Positions 1 to 7,326 are shown, counted from the first letter of the stretch. The stretch is DNA of 13,818 nt from JAPKEZ01 sp047638975 (GCA_047638975.1 JBLINB010000043.1:1-13818), one strand, 5' to 3'. Notes: a model not told the origin generated them from the sequence alone. Translations and numbers: made by a program.

Positions 1-44
1 TGCTTTTTATGTTTACTGTGATCGGATGGTTGTTCGGAAGTCAT
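1..44 (-). CDS. Possible 5' end of a divergent gene, cut by the window edge
   Basis: On the minus strand an ATG at 44-42 opens a frame reading MTSEQPSDHSKHKK before the window ends. The peptide is polar, as many cytosolic N-termini are. A perfect TATAAT lies at 59-54 on the same strand, only about ten bases before the ATG, so the transcript would be nearly leaderless. The competing reading is a plus-strand C-terminus ending in a TGA at 48-50 (residues LFMFTVIGWLFGSHA), which looks like the end of a membrane protein. Fourteen residues cannot settle this, and no family is recognised. Confidence 0.3.
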   Translation of the reverse strand, partial: MTSEQPSDHSKHKK

Positions 45-51
45 GCGTGAT

Positions 52-67
52 TGATTATAAGTAATCA
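52..67. promoter_or_regulatory. Inverted repeat TGATTA-N4-TAATCA, possible operator
   Basis: Perfect six-base arms at 52-57 and 62-67 are separated by TAAG. The repeat covers a TATAAT on the minus strand (59-54). It also lies just upstream of a TACAAT on the plus strand (76-81), which is a candidate -10 for the hydrolase operon. It resembles a small dimeric-regulator site. The arm spacing does not match an FNR box (TTGAT-N4-ATCAA). Inference only. Confidence 0.25.
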
Positions 68-91
68 GAATAAGATACAATACCCCCAACA

Positions 92-739
92 ATGGTACGC
101 AACATACCAACCAAGCCCCTTCAACGCCTAAGCATCCCCGGTCCAGCCGGAGCATTAGCCGCGTCCTTCGAGCAACCGCAAACCTCACCAGTAGCGGCGG
201 TCTTATGCCTCCACCCACACCCGATGCACGGCGGCACCCGTCAAAACAACGTAGTGCGGCACGGCGCACTCGGCGCACTCCAAGCAAATTGCCTGGCGCT
301 GCGCATCGACTTTAGAGGCGTCGGCGATAGCGAAGGCACATACGATGAAGGCGTCGGCGAGATCGAAGACGCGCAAGCCGCCTACGATTGGTTACACCAA
401 AACTATCCAGAGCTACCGATACTCATCTGGGGGTTTTCATTTGGCTCACGCGTCGGCTTAGACCTCGCCATAAGGCTGCAAGATGAAATCCACGGTTATA
501 TTGGGGTTGCTTGGCCCACTAACTTTTACGCTTGGCCTGAATCGCAGCAATGGCCTACGAAAGCGGGGTTTATTGTCGGCACCGAAGACGAATACGTTGA
601 CCTCACAAAGATGAATCACGCCGAGCAACTTGGTGGTAAAATAACAATCGTCGATGGCGCGAGTCACTTCTTCCCGAAGACTCTTGATCGCGTGCGCGAC
701 ATTACCGCTGATTACATAATCGAGTTTTTAAATGACTAA
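92..739 (+). CDS. Alpha/beta hydrolase (COG2945-like)
   Basis: A soluble serine hydrolase of the small COG2945-type alpha/beta fold family; its substrate cannot be told from sequence. Visible landmarks in order are HPHPMHGGTRQN at residues 41-52 (typical HPHP..GG oxyanion-side motif of this group), DFRGVGDSEG at 73-82, and the nucleophile elbow GFSFG with Ser116. Asp166 in GTEDEYVD and His192 in GASHFF complete the likely triad. Its 215 residues are normal for the family. There is no signal peptide, so it is cytoplasmic. The chosen ATG has no Shine-Dalgarno, and a weak TACAAT (-10 type) at 76-81 would make the leader very short. It overlaps the thioesterase gene by 8 bases and probably shares its transcript with ispG. 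Confidence 0.9.
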   Translation: MVRNIPTKPLQRLSIPGPAGALAASFEQPQTSPVAAVLCLHPHPMHGGTRQNNVVRHGALGALQANCLALRIDFRGVGDSEGTYDEGVGEIEDAQAAYDWLHQNYPELPILIWGFSFGSRVGLDLAIRLQDEIHGYIGVAWPTNFYAWPESQQWPTKAGFIVGTEDEYVDLTKMNHAEQLGGKITIVDGASHFFPKTLDRVRDITADYIIEFLND

Positions 740-1112
740 TCCCGAACGTACACTTGCCATGCAAACGGTGTTGTTGCCGAAAGACACCAACCAGTCCGGC
801 TCCATCTTCGGTGGTGTTATTTTGTCATTGATTGACCAGGCTGCTGAAATACCTTTGCGCAGTATCAACGCGCATCGTAACTACGTGACAGTAGCGATGG
901 ATTCCGTCAAATTCATTGCACCTGTTTATGTCGGCGACATCATTACGCTTTACACTTCAAACGTAATAGTCGGCAACACCTCGGTGCAGGTTACCGTCGA
1001 CGCCGTAGTGCAACGCCGTGATCGTCATGGCGTAGAAATTCCGGTTACCACATCAGTGGTGACTTACGTTGCCATAGGTGGCGACGGCAAGCCTATCCCC
1101 GTTATCGATTAA
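732..1112 (+). CDS. Hotdog-fold acyl-CoA thioesterase, YciA-like
   Basis: Hydrolyses acyl-CoA thioesters to free acid and CoA; YciA-type enzymes act on a broad range of acyl-CoAs in the cytoplasm. The 126-residue protein is a single hotdog domain of the usual length. The N-terminal half has the family signature: LLPKDTNQSGSIFGG at residues 14-28, then the central helix LSLIDQAAEI with the expected catalytic Asp35. The C-terminal strand ends TYVAIGGDGKPIPV, also typical. The ATG at 732 lies inside the end of the hydrolase gene (ATG overlapping its last codons), which suggests translational coupling. IspG starts six bases after this gene. The acyl-CoA substrate is unknown. The symbol is left blank because sub-family assignment needs an alignment. 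Confidence 0.88.
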   Translation: MTNPERTLAMQTVLLPKDTNQSGSIFGGVILSLIDQAAEIPLRSINAHRNYVTVAMDSVKFIAPVYVGDIITLYTSNVIVGNTSVQVTVDAVVQRRDRHGVEIPVTTSVVTYVAIGGDGKPIPVID

Positions 1113-1118
1113 ATAAAT

Positions 1119-2189
1119 ATGGCACGCCGCCAAACACGTACCGTCACCATCGGCAATCTTAAGGTTGGTTCAGAGCATCCGATCTTGGTGCAGTCTATGA
1201 CTTGCACCGACACCGCCGACGCCGCCGCGACCATTCAGCAAATCAAAGAGTTGGTTGAGGCTGGCTGCGAAATGGTGCGCGTAACCGTTGACACCGATAA
1301 AGCCGCTGACGCACTGCCAGAAATACTTGCTGCGTGCACGGTGCCATTAGTCGCCGACATTCATTTCACGCATCGCCTGGCTTTGCGCGCCATCGCAGCA
1401 GGAGTGCACAAAGTGCGCATTAACCCTGGTAACATCGGTAGTGACGCACGTGTGGCAGAAGTCGTTGCGGCGGCTAAAGAGGCTGGCATCGCGATGCGCA
1501 TTGGCGTCAACTCCGGTTCGGTAGAAAAAGACTTACTCGAAAAGCACGGTTACCCATCTCCGCAGGCACTTGTTGATTCGGCGATGCGTCATTGCGAAAA
1601 CATTACTGCGCTCGGCTTCACTAACTTTGTAGTGTCGCTTAAATCTACCGATACTAAAACGGTGGTCGAAGCGAACCGTTTGTTCGCGGCGCAAAACGAT
1701 ATTCCTTTACACCTTGGTGTGACCGAAGCGGGGCGTCCAAAGTACGGCACTGTTAAATCAGCCGTTGGCCTCGGACCCTTATTGCTAGAAGGCATCGGCG
1801 ACACTATTCGCGTATCTTTAACTGGAGATCCCGTCCCCGAAATCGCGGTGGCTTTCGATATCTTAAAAGCATCGGGCGCGCGCGTTACCGGTCCAGAATT
1901 AATATCCTGTCCAACATGCGGACGCATCGACATCGATCTTGAAGCGTTAATGACTGAACTCGAAGAGCGTTTAGTTGGCGTTACCGTACCTGTAAAAATC
2001 GCCGTTCTTGGATGCGTAGTAAACGGTCCTGGCGAAGCGCAAGAAGCTGACATCGGCATCGCTGGCGGCGGCGGCAAGGGCATCCTCTACCGTGATGGCA
2101 AGCAAAAACGCGTCGTACCAGAATCAGAAATGGTAGACGCGCTTTTAGAAGAGATTGCCGACTTTCAGAAATCTCGAGAGCAAGCTTAA
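1119..2189 (+). CDS. ispG: 4-hydroxy-3-methylbut-2-en-1-yl diphosphate synthase
   Basis: The penultimate enzyme of the MEP isoprenoid pathway, converting methylerythritol cyclodiphosphate to HMBPP with a 4Fe-4S cluster and reductant from flavodoxin or ferredoxin. The N-terminal TIM barrel is clear: VQSMTCTDT at residues 24-32, PLVADIHF at 76-83, RINPGNIG at 100-107, RIGVNSGS at 127-134 and LGVTEAG at 199-205. The C-terminal cluster domain carries CPTCGR (Cys264, Cys267) and CVVNGPGEA (Cys299, with Glu306 as the non-cysteine ligand), the usual three Cys plus Glu set. At 356 residues it is the short canonical form, without the long insert of plant and some PVC enzymes. The ATG has no Shine-Dalgarno. 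Last gene of the left operon; only 3 bases separate it from the convergent lipoprotein gene. Confidence 0.97.
   Translation: MARRQTRTVTIGNLKVGSEHPILVQSMTCTDTADAAATIQQIKELVEAGCEMVRVTVDTDKAADALPEILAACTVPLVADIHFTHRLALRAIAAGVHKVRINPGNIGSDARVAEVVAAAKEAGIAMRIGVNSGSVEKDLLEKHGYPSPQALVDSAMRHCENITALGFTNFVVSLKSTDTKTVVEANRLFAAQNDIPLHLGVTEAGRPKYGTVKSAVGLGPLLLEGIGDTIRVSLTGDPVPEIAVAFDILKASGARVTGPELISCPTCGRIDIDLEALMTELEERLVGVTVPVKIAVLGCVVNGPGEAQEADIGIAGGGGKGILYRDGKQKRVVPESEMVDALLEEIADFQKSREQA
2109..2141 (-). terminator. Candidate intrinsic terminator inside ispG for the convergent lipoprotein gene
   Basis: Read on the minus strand, CGCGTCTACC (2141-2132) pairs with GGTACGACGCG (2119-2109), giving ten pairs with one bulged base and a 12-base loop, followed directly by TTTTT (2108-2104). 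It starts 52 bases past the stop of the minus-strand lipoprotein gene, inside the last 85 bases of ispG. On the plus strand the same hairpin is followed by CTTTT, but that lies before the ispG stop. The position and T-run support a terminator; the bulge weakens it. Confidence 0.5.
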
Positions 2190-2192
2190 GGC

Positions 2193-3515
2193 TTAGTTAT
2201 TAGGAGTCACCAAGATCTCGCGCTCTTGTGGACTCATGTTACGCATACGTTGACGGAACAGCTCGCGCTCGTTTGGATCGTCTGGATCGTAGGTTGCGAT
2301 ATCGATATCGACAGAGCGACCGGCGGCGTCCATCGGGCGCACCACTACAGTTAGCTCGTTGCTTAGAGTCCAGTCAAAGTTGATGGCTACGAATGCTTGG
2401 TTGGCCTCGTTAACAGTGATTGACTTGATGAGTAGTGGACGATCCCAATCGATAGAATTGCTATCGGTGCCGGCATAAACGACATAGTCGATTTGACCAG
2501 CAAGCGAACCCGTTACAGGGATGGACTCTGGGTCGGATGCGTGCGGGATAAACAAACGCACACTATCGAAGTCGGTGAACACGCCGTAGTAGAGTCCAGC
2601 GTTTTGCACGTCAGCGAACTCAAACACAGGTGGTGTTGAGTCTGGAGAAGGCAAAGCCCCCTCGAACGCCCAGTTACGAATAGGTGTTTGTAAATCTTCG
2701 ATGCCGTCACCCGGAATTAGTGGCGTGCCACCATCTGGCGCGGCCAAGAAAGAAAGGTGGTTATAAAAAGCCGAAGAACTGTCGAGAATGTTACCCGCAG
2801 TAAATCGAGCACCGAATTCACTCCATGAATCATCACCTAAGAAAGGAATGATGAAACTATCAGGGTTGCCTGCAGTACCGATACCAGCAATGATGCCTTC
2901 TAGTGTGCTCAAATCCATTCCGCCAGCTGCTGTAGGTGTAGTGTGGCAGCTAAGGCAATTGGTTGTCAAATCGTTTGGATCGCGTATGCTGCTGAACAAA
3001 GGCAATACATCAACAGTGAAGTTCATGGTGCCAGCGGCGTACTCGGAAGGAGTGCGTGAAATGGCAACCTGCACGTTGTTAGAGATAGTATCGTCTGGGT
3101 CCATTGCAGCGACGCTGTAGTACCAAGTTTGGTTGTCAGCCAAGCCAGAGTCGGTGAATGATAGAACGCCTGGATCGGTGATAGCAATGATGCCAGAATC
3201 ACTGAGCGTTTCTTGCTTAGTCGTGCCTCGGAAAACGATGTAACGCATGCCAGCGGCGCTGACTGGTTCATCGGTGAACATAGCATCAGACCAGCTAATC
3301 AAGGATTCAGTTGGGCTTAGAGCGCTTGCGTCACTTACGCCAGAGAAATCTATGTTGAAGTTGATTTGGTAATCGGTTTGACGAGAGAAGTTTCCTTCGT
3401 TGGCGCCACCTGTGGCGCTGCCTGCTGCAGCATCATCGAGAGATGCGCCACAAGATACGATAAGTGGTAAGGCGGCTACGAGGCCGAATGCACTATGTTT
3501 TACATTAAAAGACAT
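2193..3515 (-). CDS. Lipoprotein with Fn3-like domains flanking a CXXCH cytochrome-like domain
   Basis: A predicted exported lipoprotein of 440 residues, function unknown. Residues 1-22 form a signal peptide ending in the lipobox IVSC, with Cys22 the lipidated residue; a Ser/Gly/Ala-rich linker follows. Residues about 50-155 look like a fibronectin type III domain, including the YIVFRG and WYYSVAAMD strands. Residues about 160-290 resemble a short c-type cytochrome: one haem-binding CLSCH (Cys187, Cys190, His191), GGMDLST after it, and the closing helix IRNWAFEGAL. No methionine lies between 200 and 395, so a usual Met axial ligand is missing; His253 is a possible replacement. Residues about 295-410 form a second Fn3-like domain (YVVYAGT, TVVVRPMDAAG). 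This set suggests a surface or periplasmic electron-carrying or binding protein. Transcribed alone, divergent from the GHMP kinase gene. Confidence 0.8.
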   Translation of the reverse strand: MSFNVKHSAFGLVAALPLIVSCGASLDDAAAGSATGGANEGNFSRQTDYQINFNIDFSGVSDASALSPTESLISWSDAMFTDEPVSAAGMRYIVFRGTTKQETLSDSGIIAITDPGVLSFTDSGLADNQTWYYSVAAMDPDDTISNNVQVAISRTPSEYAAGTMNFTVDVLPLFSSIRDPNDLTTNCLSCHTTPTAAGGMDLSTLEGIIAGIGTAGNPDSFIIPFLGDDSWSEFGARFTAGNILDSSSAFYNHLSFLAAPDGGTPLIPGDGIEDLQTPIRNWAFEGALPSPDSTPPVFEFADVQNAGLYYGVFTDFDSVRLFIPHASDPESIPVTGSLAGQIDYVVYAGTDSNSIDWDRPLLIKSITVNEANQAFVAINFDWTLSNELTVVVRPMDAAGRSVDIDIATYDPDDPNERELFRQRMRNMSPQEREILVTPNN

Positions 3516-3586
3516 GGATTATGTAGTTTTTGAGTCGGTAGGGAAACCTGATAAGTAAAGCATACACTACGTTTATAACTTCGTGC

Positions 3587-3614
3587 TTGCATTTTTCGTG
3601 TAGATAGTTATAAC
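3587..3614 (+). promoter_or_regulatory. Sigma70-type promoter for the GHMP kinase gene
   Basis: TTGCAT at 3587-3592 and TATAAC at 3609-3614 are separated by 16 bases. The start of transcription would fall near 3620, leaving a leader of about 35 bases before the GTG at 3656. The site lies in the 140-base gap between two divergent genes. No equally good minus-strand promoter is seen there; TATGCT at 3564-3559 is a weak -10 candidate without a good -35. Confidence 0.5.
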
Positions 3615-3617
3615 TAT
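3604..3617. repeat. Perfect 14-base palindrome over the -10 box
   Basis: ATAGTTATAACTAT is fully self-complementary and covers the proposed -10 (TATAAC). A related GTTTATAAC occurs about 33 bases upstream at 3571-3579. A repressor dimer bound here would block the promoter, so it is a candidate operator, but AT-rich palindromes also occur by chance. Confidence 0.35.
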
Positions 3618-3655
3618 GCTGAAAAGCACCAATTTTCTCAAAAATAACAATAATC

Positions 3656-5149
3656 GTGCCTGTACCTACACTTCCACCTACTCTACTCCCATTTTCTGCG
3701 CTATTGCGCGGCACCGCTCCCGATTTACTAGATTTCGGACAACCAATGTGGATAACCCGCGCTCCAGGATGTGTCGACATCGTGGGCGGAATCGCTGAAA
3801 TGCCGGGCTCAACGTCTGTTAGTTACGCCACTGGGCGCTCTGTTTACAGCGCGATCCAAAACCGCGATGACAATAAGATAAGTATCCGCATCCTGCGCTC
3901 TGCGGCCGAAGGCGGCAACCTCGAGTTTACGGCAGATGTCCCGACTATTTATACTAAAAAGGGGCCACCACGTAGCTTCGCAGTCCTTGAAGGGATTTTC
4001 GAGGCAGCAGGCGCGCCATGGATGATGGAAATGATGGCAGTAATGATCGGTTTACGCCGCACCCATCAGTTAAACACTCCAAAACAAGGCTTTTCGCTTG
4101 TAGTTTGGTCACGCATGCCTCAGGGTGGCGGTTTTGGCGGACGTGTTGCGTTCGCGACATCTGTAGCGCTCGCGTTCCGCGCATCTACAGGTCACAAGTT
4201 AAAGTCGGTAGACGGCATCCGCGTGGCGCGTGCTGTGCGCTTTGGCTATAAGTTTGTGCTCAATAAAGACATAAGCTGGACGCGCGCTCTAACATCTGCG
4301 GTATCACAAGCCGGATGTTTCCTATCCATCGAGCACGGACTCGATCCGATTATGCAGTGGGTGCCCGTTCCCGAGCACACCTTAGTTGCAGCTGTAGATA
4401 CCGGTGCTGGTATTTGCCAACCAGGTATGGCCGAAAGCTCAACTATTGGCGCATGGATGGGGCTTGAGCATCTCAATGAAAAGCTGCGCGCTGTCGAGCT
4501 CGCACCGCGCGGTGGATGGGGCCAAATCACTCCTGCCGAATTCGAAGGGGGACTACGCGATCACGTGCCGACTCGTGAAAAAGGTAAAGACTGGCTCGAA
4601 AAATATGCTGACACTGCCGGCGATAGTTATCACGAGGGTTTGGTCGAAGCAGTCGATCCAGATAACAATTACCGCGACCGTGCGATTAGCGAACATCACG
4701 TCCGCGAAAGTGGTCGTGCTAAACGCTTCATCTCTTTCCTTGAAGATTACGGCAGCACTAAGAAGGAAGAGGCCTTGGTTGACGCCGGCCGCGCCATCAC
4801 AAGTTCGCACCGTTCCTACATGGAGAAATGCGGTCTTAAAAATGAGATCATCGACGAGATGCGTAAAGCGTTTTCTGCCGCTGGGCGCAAGTCGGGTTTG
4901 TTTGGCGTGCGCCTGTCGGGCGCGGGGCAAAGCGGCATGATGGTTACTATCGGTCACTCAACGGCGATGCCAGCTCTGCGTAAAATTGCTGATGCACATG
5001 CAGCAAAACACAAAGTGGGCGGCAACATTTATCACGAGGTTGGCCAAGGTGGCGTACTTGATGGTTGGTGGGAAGGCGTACTTGACGCCGTCGAAGAAGA
5101 CTTAGATGCGGTTGGCAACGAAAACAAGAACGATATTATCAGCAGATAA
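3656..5149 (+). CDS. GHMP-kinase family protein, galactokinase/L-arabinokinase-like, with altered active-site motifs
   Basis: A 497-residue GHMP-fold protein. The N-terminal motif WITRAPGCVDIVGGIAEMPGS (residues 32-52) aligns with the RAPGRLDVMGGIADYSGS of L-arabinokinase-like proteins and the APGRVNLIGEHTDY of galactokinases. The glycine-rich ATP loop is RMPQGGGFGGRVAFATS (153-169), and a C-terminal motif 3 reads FGVRLSGAGQSG (416-427). Three departures stand out. The Arg of motif 1 (Arg37 in human GALK1) is Cys39. The usual GxGSSA serines are replaced by Gly-Arg. No CGxMDQ-like catalytic Asp segment is seen around 215-235. It may therefore be a kinase with unusual chemistry or a non-catalytic sugar-binding relative. 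The GTG start is preferred because the residues before ATG 3746 (LLDFGQPMW) resemble the family lead-in. No Shine-Dalgarno. Cytoplasmic. Confidence 0.75.
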   Translation: MPVPTLPPTLLPFSALLRGTAPDLLDFGQPMWITRAPGCVDIVGGIAEMPGSTSVSYATGRSVYSAIQNRDDNKISIRILRSAAEGGNLEFTADVPTIYTKKGPPRSFAVLEGIFEAAGAPWMMEMMAVMIGLRRTHQLNTPKQGFSLVVWSRMPQGGGFGGRVAFATSVALAFRASTGHKLKSVDGIRVARAVRFGYKFVLNKDISWTRALTSAVSQAGCFLSIEHGLDPIMQWVPVPEHTLVAAVDTGAGICQPGMAESSTIGAWMGLEHLNEKLRAVELAPRGGWGQITPAEFEGGLRDHVPTREKGKDWLEKYADTAGDSYHEGLVEAVDPDNNYRDRAISEHHVRESGRAKRFISFLEDYGSTKKEEALVDAGRAITSSHRSYMEKCGLKNEIIDEMRKAFSAAGRKSGLFGVRLSGAGQSGMMVTIGHSTAMPALRKIADAHAAKHKVGGNIYHEVGQGGVLDGWWEGVLDAVEEDLDAVGNENKNDIISR

Positions 5150-5158
5150 CGCGTCGAA

Positions 5159-6055
5159 CTATTCGTAACCAGATATGACTTCCGCCCGTTCTTGAAATAG
5201 GCGGAAGTCTTGCGTTACAGCGACAGAAGATTTGGTCAGCGCTTGGCTGCATAGACCCCATTCGTAATAGGCACTCACGCATTGTTGTAAGAGCAGCTTG
5301 TTATCCAAAAATAATTTATTAAGCGCTTCGGCATTACGATCCATTTCGCTCATCGCTACCTGGTTTGCGGTAATCTCTTTGGCGACTTGCAGCATTTCGA
5401 ATTCAGCGTCATAACGAGGATCAACGGCGCTTTTATAGCGTTGCTGGCGGGCAAGCAGTAGTTGATTGCGCTCAAGCAACGCTAAATTGTCTAGCTTTTG
5501 TAGCTCAAGGAGTTGCATGTTCAAAGCATCGAGCTGCTCAACAATTTCGGTGGTGGCCTTTGCCAACTCCTGGCAAATTTCTGCGACACCAAGGCTAACA
5601 ACCATTAAGGCTTGGCGCGTTGACGAGCTTTGCTGAATACCACTAATGATTTGGCGATGCGTGTTTAGATCTACTCCAAAGTGCGTTGCGATATTTGTTT
5701 GCAACAACTTGCTATGCAACTCATTAAATGCTTGGGCAATGGCATTTATATTTTTGGAGTCTAGCCGGCTTTTCGCTAACACCTTTTCGATAGTCGTCGC
5801 ATAGCTGAATAATGCGCGCCACGCTAAAGAGTGGCCGCGCATTAAATGCTCAATTTCAGCACAGGCGCTCATTGCTAAAGCGTGTTGCGAATTAGCCGCG
5901 CCAAATGCTTGCGAAGTAATTGCGGTTAACTGCTGCGCTTGCTGCTCTAAAGTTAAAGCAATAGCTAGGCTCCCCTCTGACCAATTATCAGTAGGTGGCT
6001 GAGCGGCACAGCTGACAAACAATGCTGCACCGCAGACGAACAGAGAAAACTTCAT
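5159..6055 (-). CDS. Predicted helical lipoprotein of unknown function
   Basis: I do not recognise this 298-residue protein. From the ATG at 6055 it begins MKFSLFVCGAALFVSC, a good lipoprotein signal with lipobox FVSC and lipidated Cys16. An upstream TTG at 6076 would add seven residues before the positively charged start and is less likely. Residues about 30-260 are almost entirely helix-forming and rich in Gln, Leu, Ala and Glu, with coiled-coil-like stretches (for example EQLDALNMQLLELQKLDNLA around 172-191) and few glycines. Five more cysteines follow the lipidated one. The gene starts 29 bases after the acyl-CoA dehydrogenase stop, so they may share a transcript, though no functional link is obvious. 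It ends 9 bases from the convergent GHMP kinase gene. A role as an envelope scaffold or adaptor is a guess. Confidence 0.75.
   Translation of the reverse strand: MKFSLFVCGAALFVSCAAQPPTDNWSEGSLAIALTLEQQAQQLTAITSQAFGAANSQHALAMSACAEIEHLMRGHSLAWRALFSYATTIEKVLAKSRLDSKNINAIAQAFNELHSKLLQTNIATHFGVDLNTHRQIISGIQQSSSTRQALMVVSLGVAEICQELAKATTEIVEQLDALNMQLLELQKLDNLALLERNQLLLARQQRYKSAVDPRYDAEFEMLQVAKEITANQVAMSEMDRNAEALNKLFLDNKLLLQQCVSAYYEWGLCSQALTKSSVAVTQDFRLFQERAEVISGYE
5177..5209 (+). terminator. Strong 10-bp stem-loop after the GHMP kinase gene
   Basis: GACTTCCGCC (5177-5186) and GGCGGAAGTC (5200-5209) are perfect complements around a 13-base loop. The hairpin begins 28 bases after the plus-strand stop, inside the last codons of the convergent lipoprotein gene. 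Only TTGCGTT follows, so the U-tract is poor. It may be a weak terminator or an RNA-stabilising 3' structure. Confidence 0.4.
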
Positions 6056-6084
6056 TAGCAGCTGCTCATGCAGCAAAGTAAGGA

Positions 6085-7326
6085 CTAAACATTTGCCGTA
6101 ACTGTAGGTGCGCCAAACGAATCTTGAAATTCACCTGGGATAACCGAGTTAAGGTAGTCGTGATTGCTTGACTCTTTAATCAGATTACGGGCAATAACAA
6201 TACGCTGTATTTGATTGGTGCCTTCGTAAATTTGCAGAATCTTAGCGTCACGGTAAAACTTAGCGATTGGGTAGTCTTCCATGAAACCGTAACCACCAAA
6301 GACTTGGACGGCGTCGGTTGCCACTTTGACTGCTACGTCGGTAGCAAAACATTTTGCCATCGCCGCAATCTTGGTTACGTTCTTTGCACCCGAATCTGCT
6401 TTTGCAGCACAGGCGTAAGTGAGCCAGCGCGCAGCTTCAGTTTGCTGCGCCATGTCGGCTAGCATGCCTTGAATCATCTGGAAACCAGAGATTGGCTGGC
6501 CAAATTGCTTACGGCGACCTGCGTAGGTAACGGCCAATTCAAGCGCTCCTGCGGCAGTTCCAACAGCTTGTGCTGCTACACCTGGACGCGCAAGATCGAG
6601 AGTCATCATCGAATGCTTAAAGCCTAAACCAGCTTTGCCTCCGAGTAGGCGATCTTCGCCGAGCTGTACGTTATCGAATACCGTTTCAGCGACTGGCACC
6701 GAACGGATACCCATTTTGTTTTCGAGCTTCTTGACAGAGAAACCAGGGTCGCTGCTTTCAACGATGAATGCTGAAATACGACGTGAACGTGATTCAGGAT
6801 CGGTTACTGCGAAACAAGTGATGATGTTGGCGCGTGAACCGTTAGTCGTCCATTTTTTCTCGCCTTGTAGTAGCCAACCTTTATCGTTTTGAGTGCCGCG
6901 TACGGAAAGACCACCAGCATCAGAGCCAGCGAATTTTTCGGATAGCGCGAAAGCACATGAAGCTTCGCCGGTTGCAACCAGTGGTAGGTATTTGGCTTTC
7001 TGCTCGTCAGTGCCGCCAACGATAATCGGGATGGAGCCAAGAGCGTTAACGGCGAATGCTACGCCGAATCCGGGGTCAGCCTTCGAGAACTCTTCGACCA
7101 TCAATGCTAAAGCAAGGATGCCGTCGTCGCTGCCGCCGTATTCTTTAGGAATCCAGACGCCGAGCATGCCAGCTGCGCATGCTGCCGAGAACGCCGCTTC
7201 GTTGAAGCTTTCGTCGCGGTCGTGCTGGAGCGCATTAGGTAATAGGTGCTCAATAGCAATTTCTTTGGCTTTGGCTTTCCAGGCTAATTGTGCCTCTGTG
7301 AATGTAATGTTGTGTAAGTCGCTCAT
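6085..7326 (-). CDS. Acyl-CoA dehydrogenase
   Basis: An FAD flavoenzyme that makes the trans-2,3 double bond in an acyl-CoA, passing electrons to ETF; part of fatty-acid or branched-chain acyl breakdown. All three domains are present in 413 residues: helical N-terminus 5-122, beta domain with CAFALSEKFAGSDAGG (124-139) and GEKKWTTNG (155-163), and C-terminal helices with RKQFGQPISGFQ (272-283) and QVFGGYGFMEDYPI (341-354). Glu368 in QIYEGTNQIQR is the likely catalytic base. The usual ALTEPGAGSD reads ALSEKFAGSD, replacing Pro-Gly by Lys-Phe. The chain-length class cannot be fixed by eye. First gene of a minus-strand pair with the helical lipoprotein. Divergent from mutS across 49 bases; TAGAAT at 7341-7336 is a possible -10. 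Confidence 0.95.
   Translation of the reverse strand: MSDLHNITFTEAQLAWKAKAKEIAIEHLLPNALQHDRDESFNEAAFSAACAAGMLGVWIPKEYGGSDDGILALALMVEEFSKADPGFGVAFAVNALGSIPIIVGGTDEQKAKYLPLVATGEASCAFALSEKFAGSDAGGLSVRGTQNDKGWLLQGEKKWTTNGSRANIITCFAVTDPESRSRRISAFIVESSDPGFSVKKLENKMGIRSVPVAETVFDNVQLGEDRLLGGKAGLGFKHSMMTLDLARPGVAAQAVGTAAGALELAVTYAGRRKQFGQPISGFQMIQGMLADMAQQTEAARWLTYACAAKADSGAKNVTKIAAMAKCFATDVAVKVATDAVQVFGGYGFMEDYPIAKFYRDAKILQIYEGTNQIQRIVIARNLIKESSNHDYLNSVIPGEFQDSFGAPTVTANV

Noticed and set aside
1589..2083. 164-residue minus-strand frame opposite ispG
   Set aside because: The Pro/Ser/Thr-rich translation is typical of the antisense of a conserved gene, and ispG is certain.
2297..2310. Palindrome CGATATCGATATCG in the lipoprotein coding sequence
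   Set aside because: It is a short dinucleotide-like repeat in Asp/Ile codons with no T-run or promoter nearby.
4404..4940. 178-residue plus-strand frame within the GHMP kinase gene
   Set aside because: The other frame carries the kinase motifs over 497 residues; this one is an out-of-frame by-product.
5081..5095. Small hairpin GGCGT-ACTTG-ACGCC near the end of the GHMP kinase gene
   Set aside because: The 5-bp stem has no T-run on either strand and lies within coding sequence.
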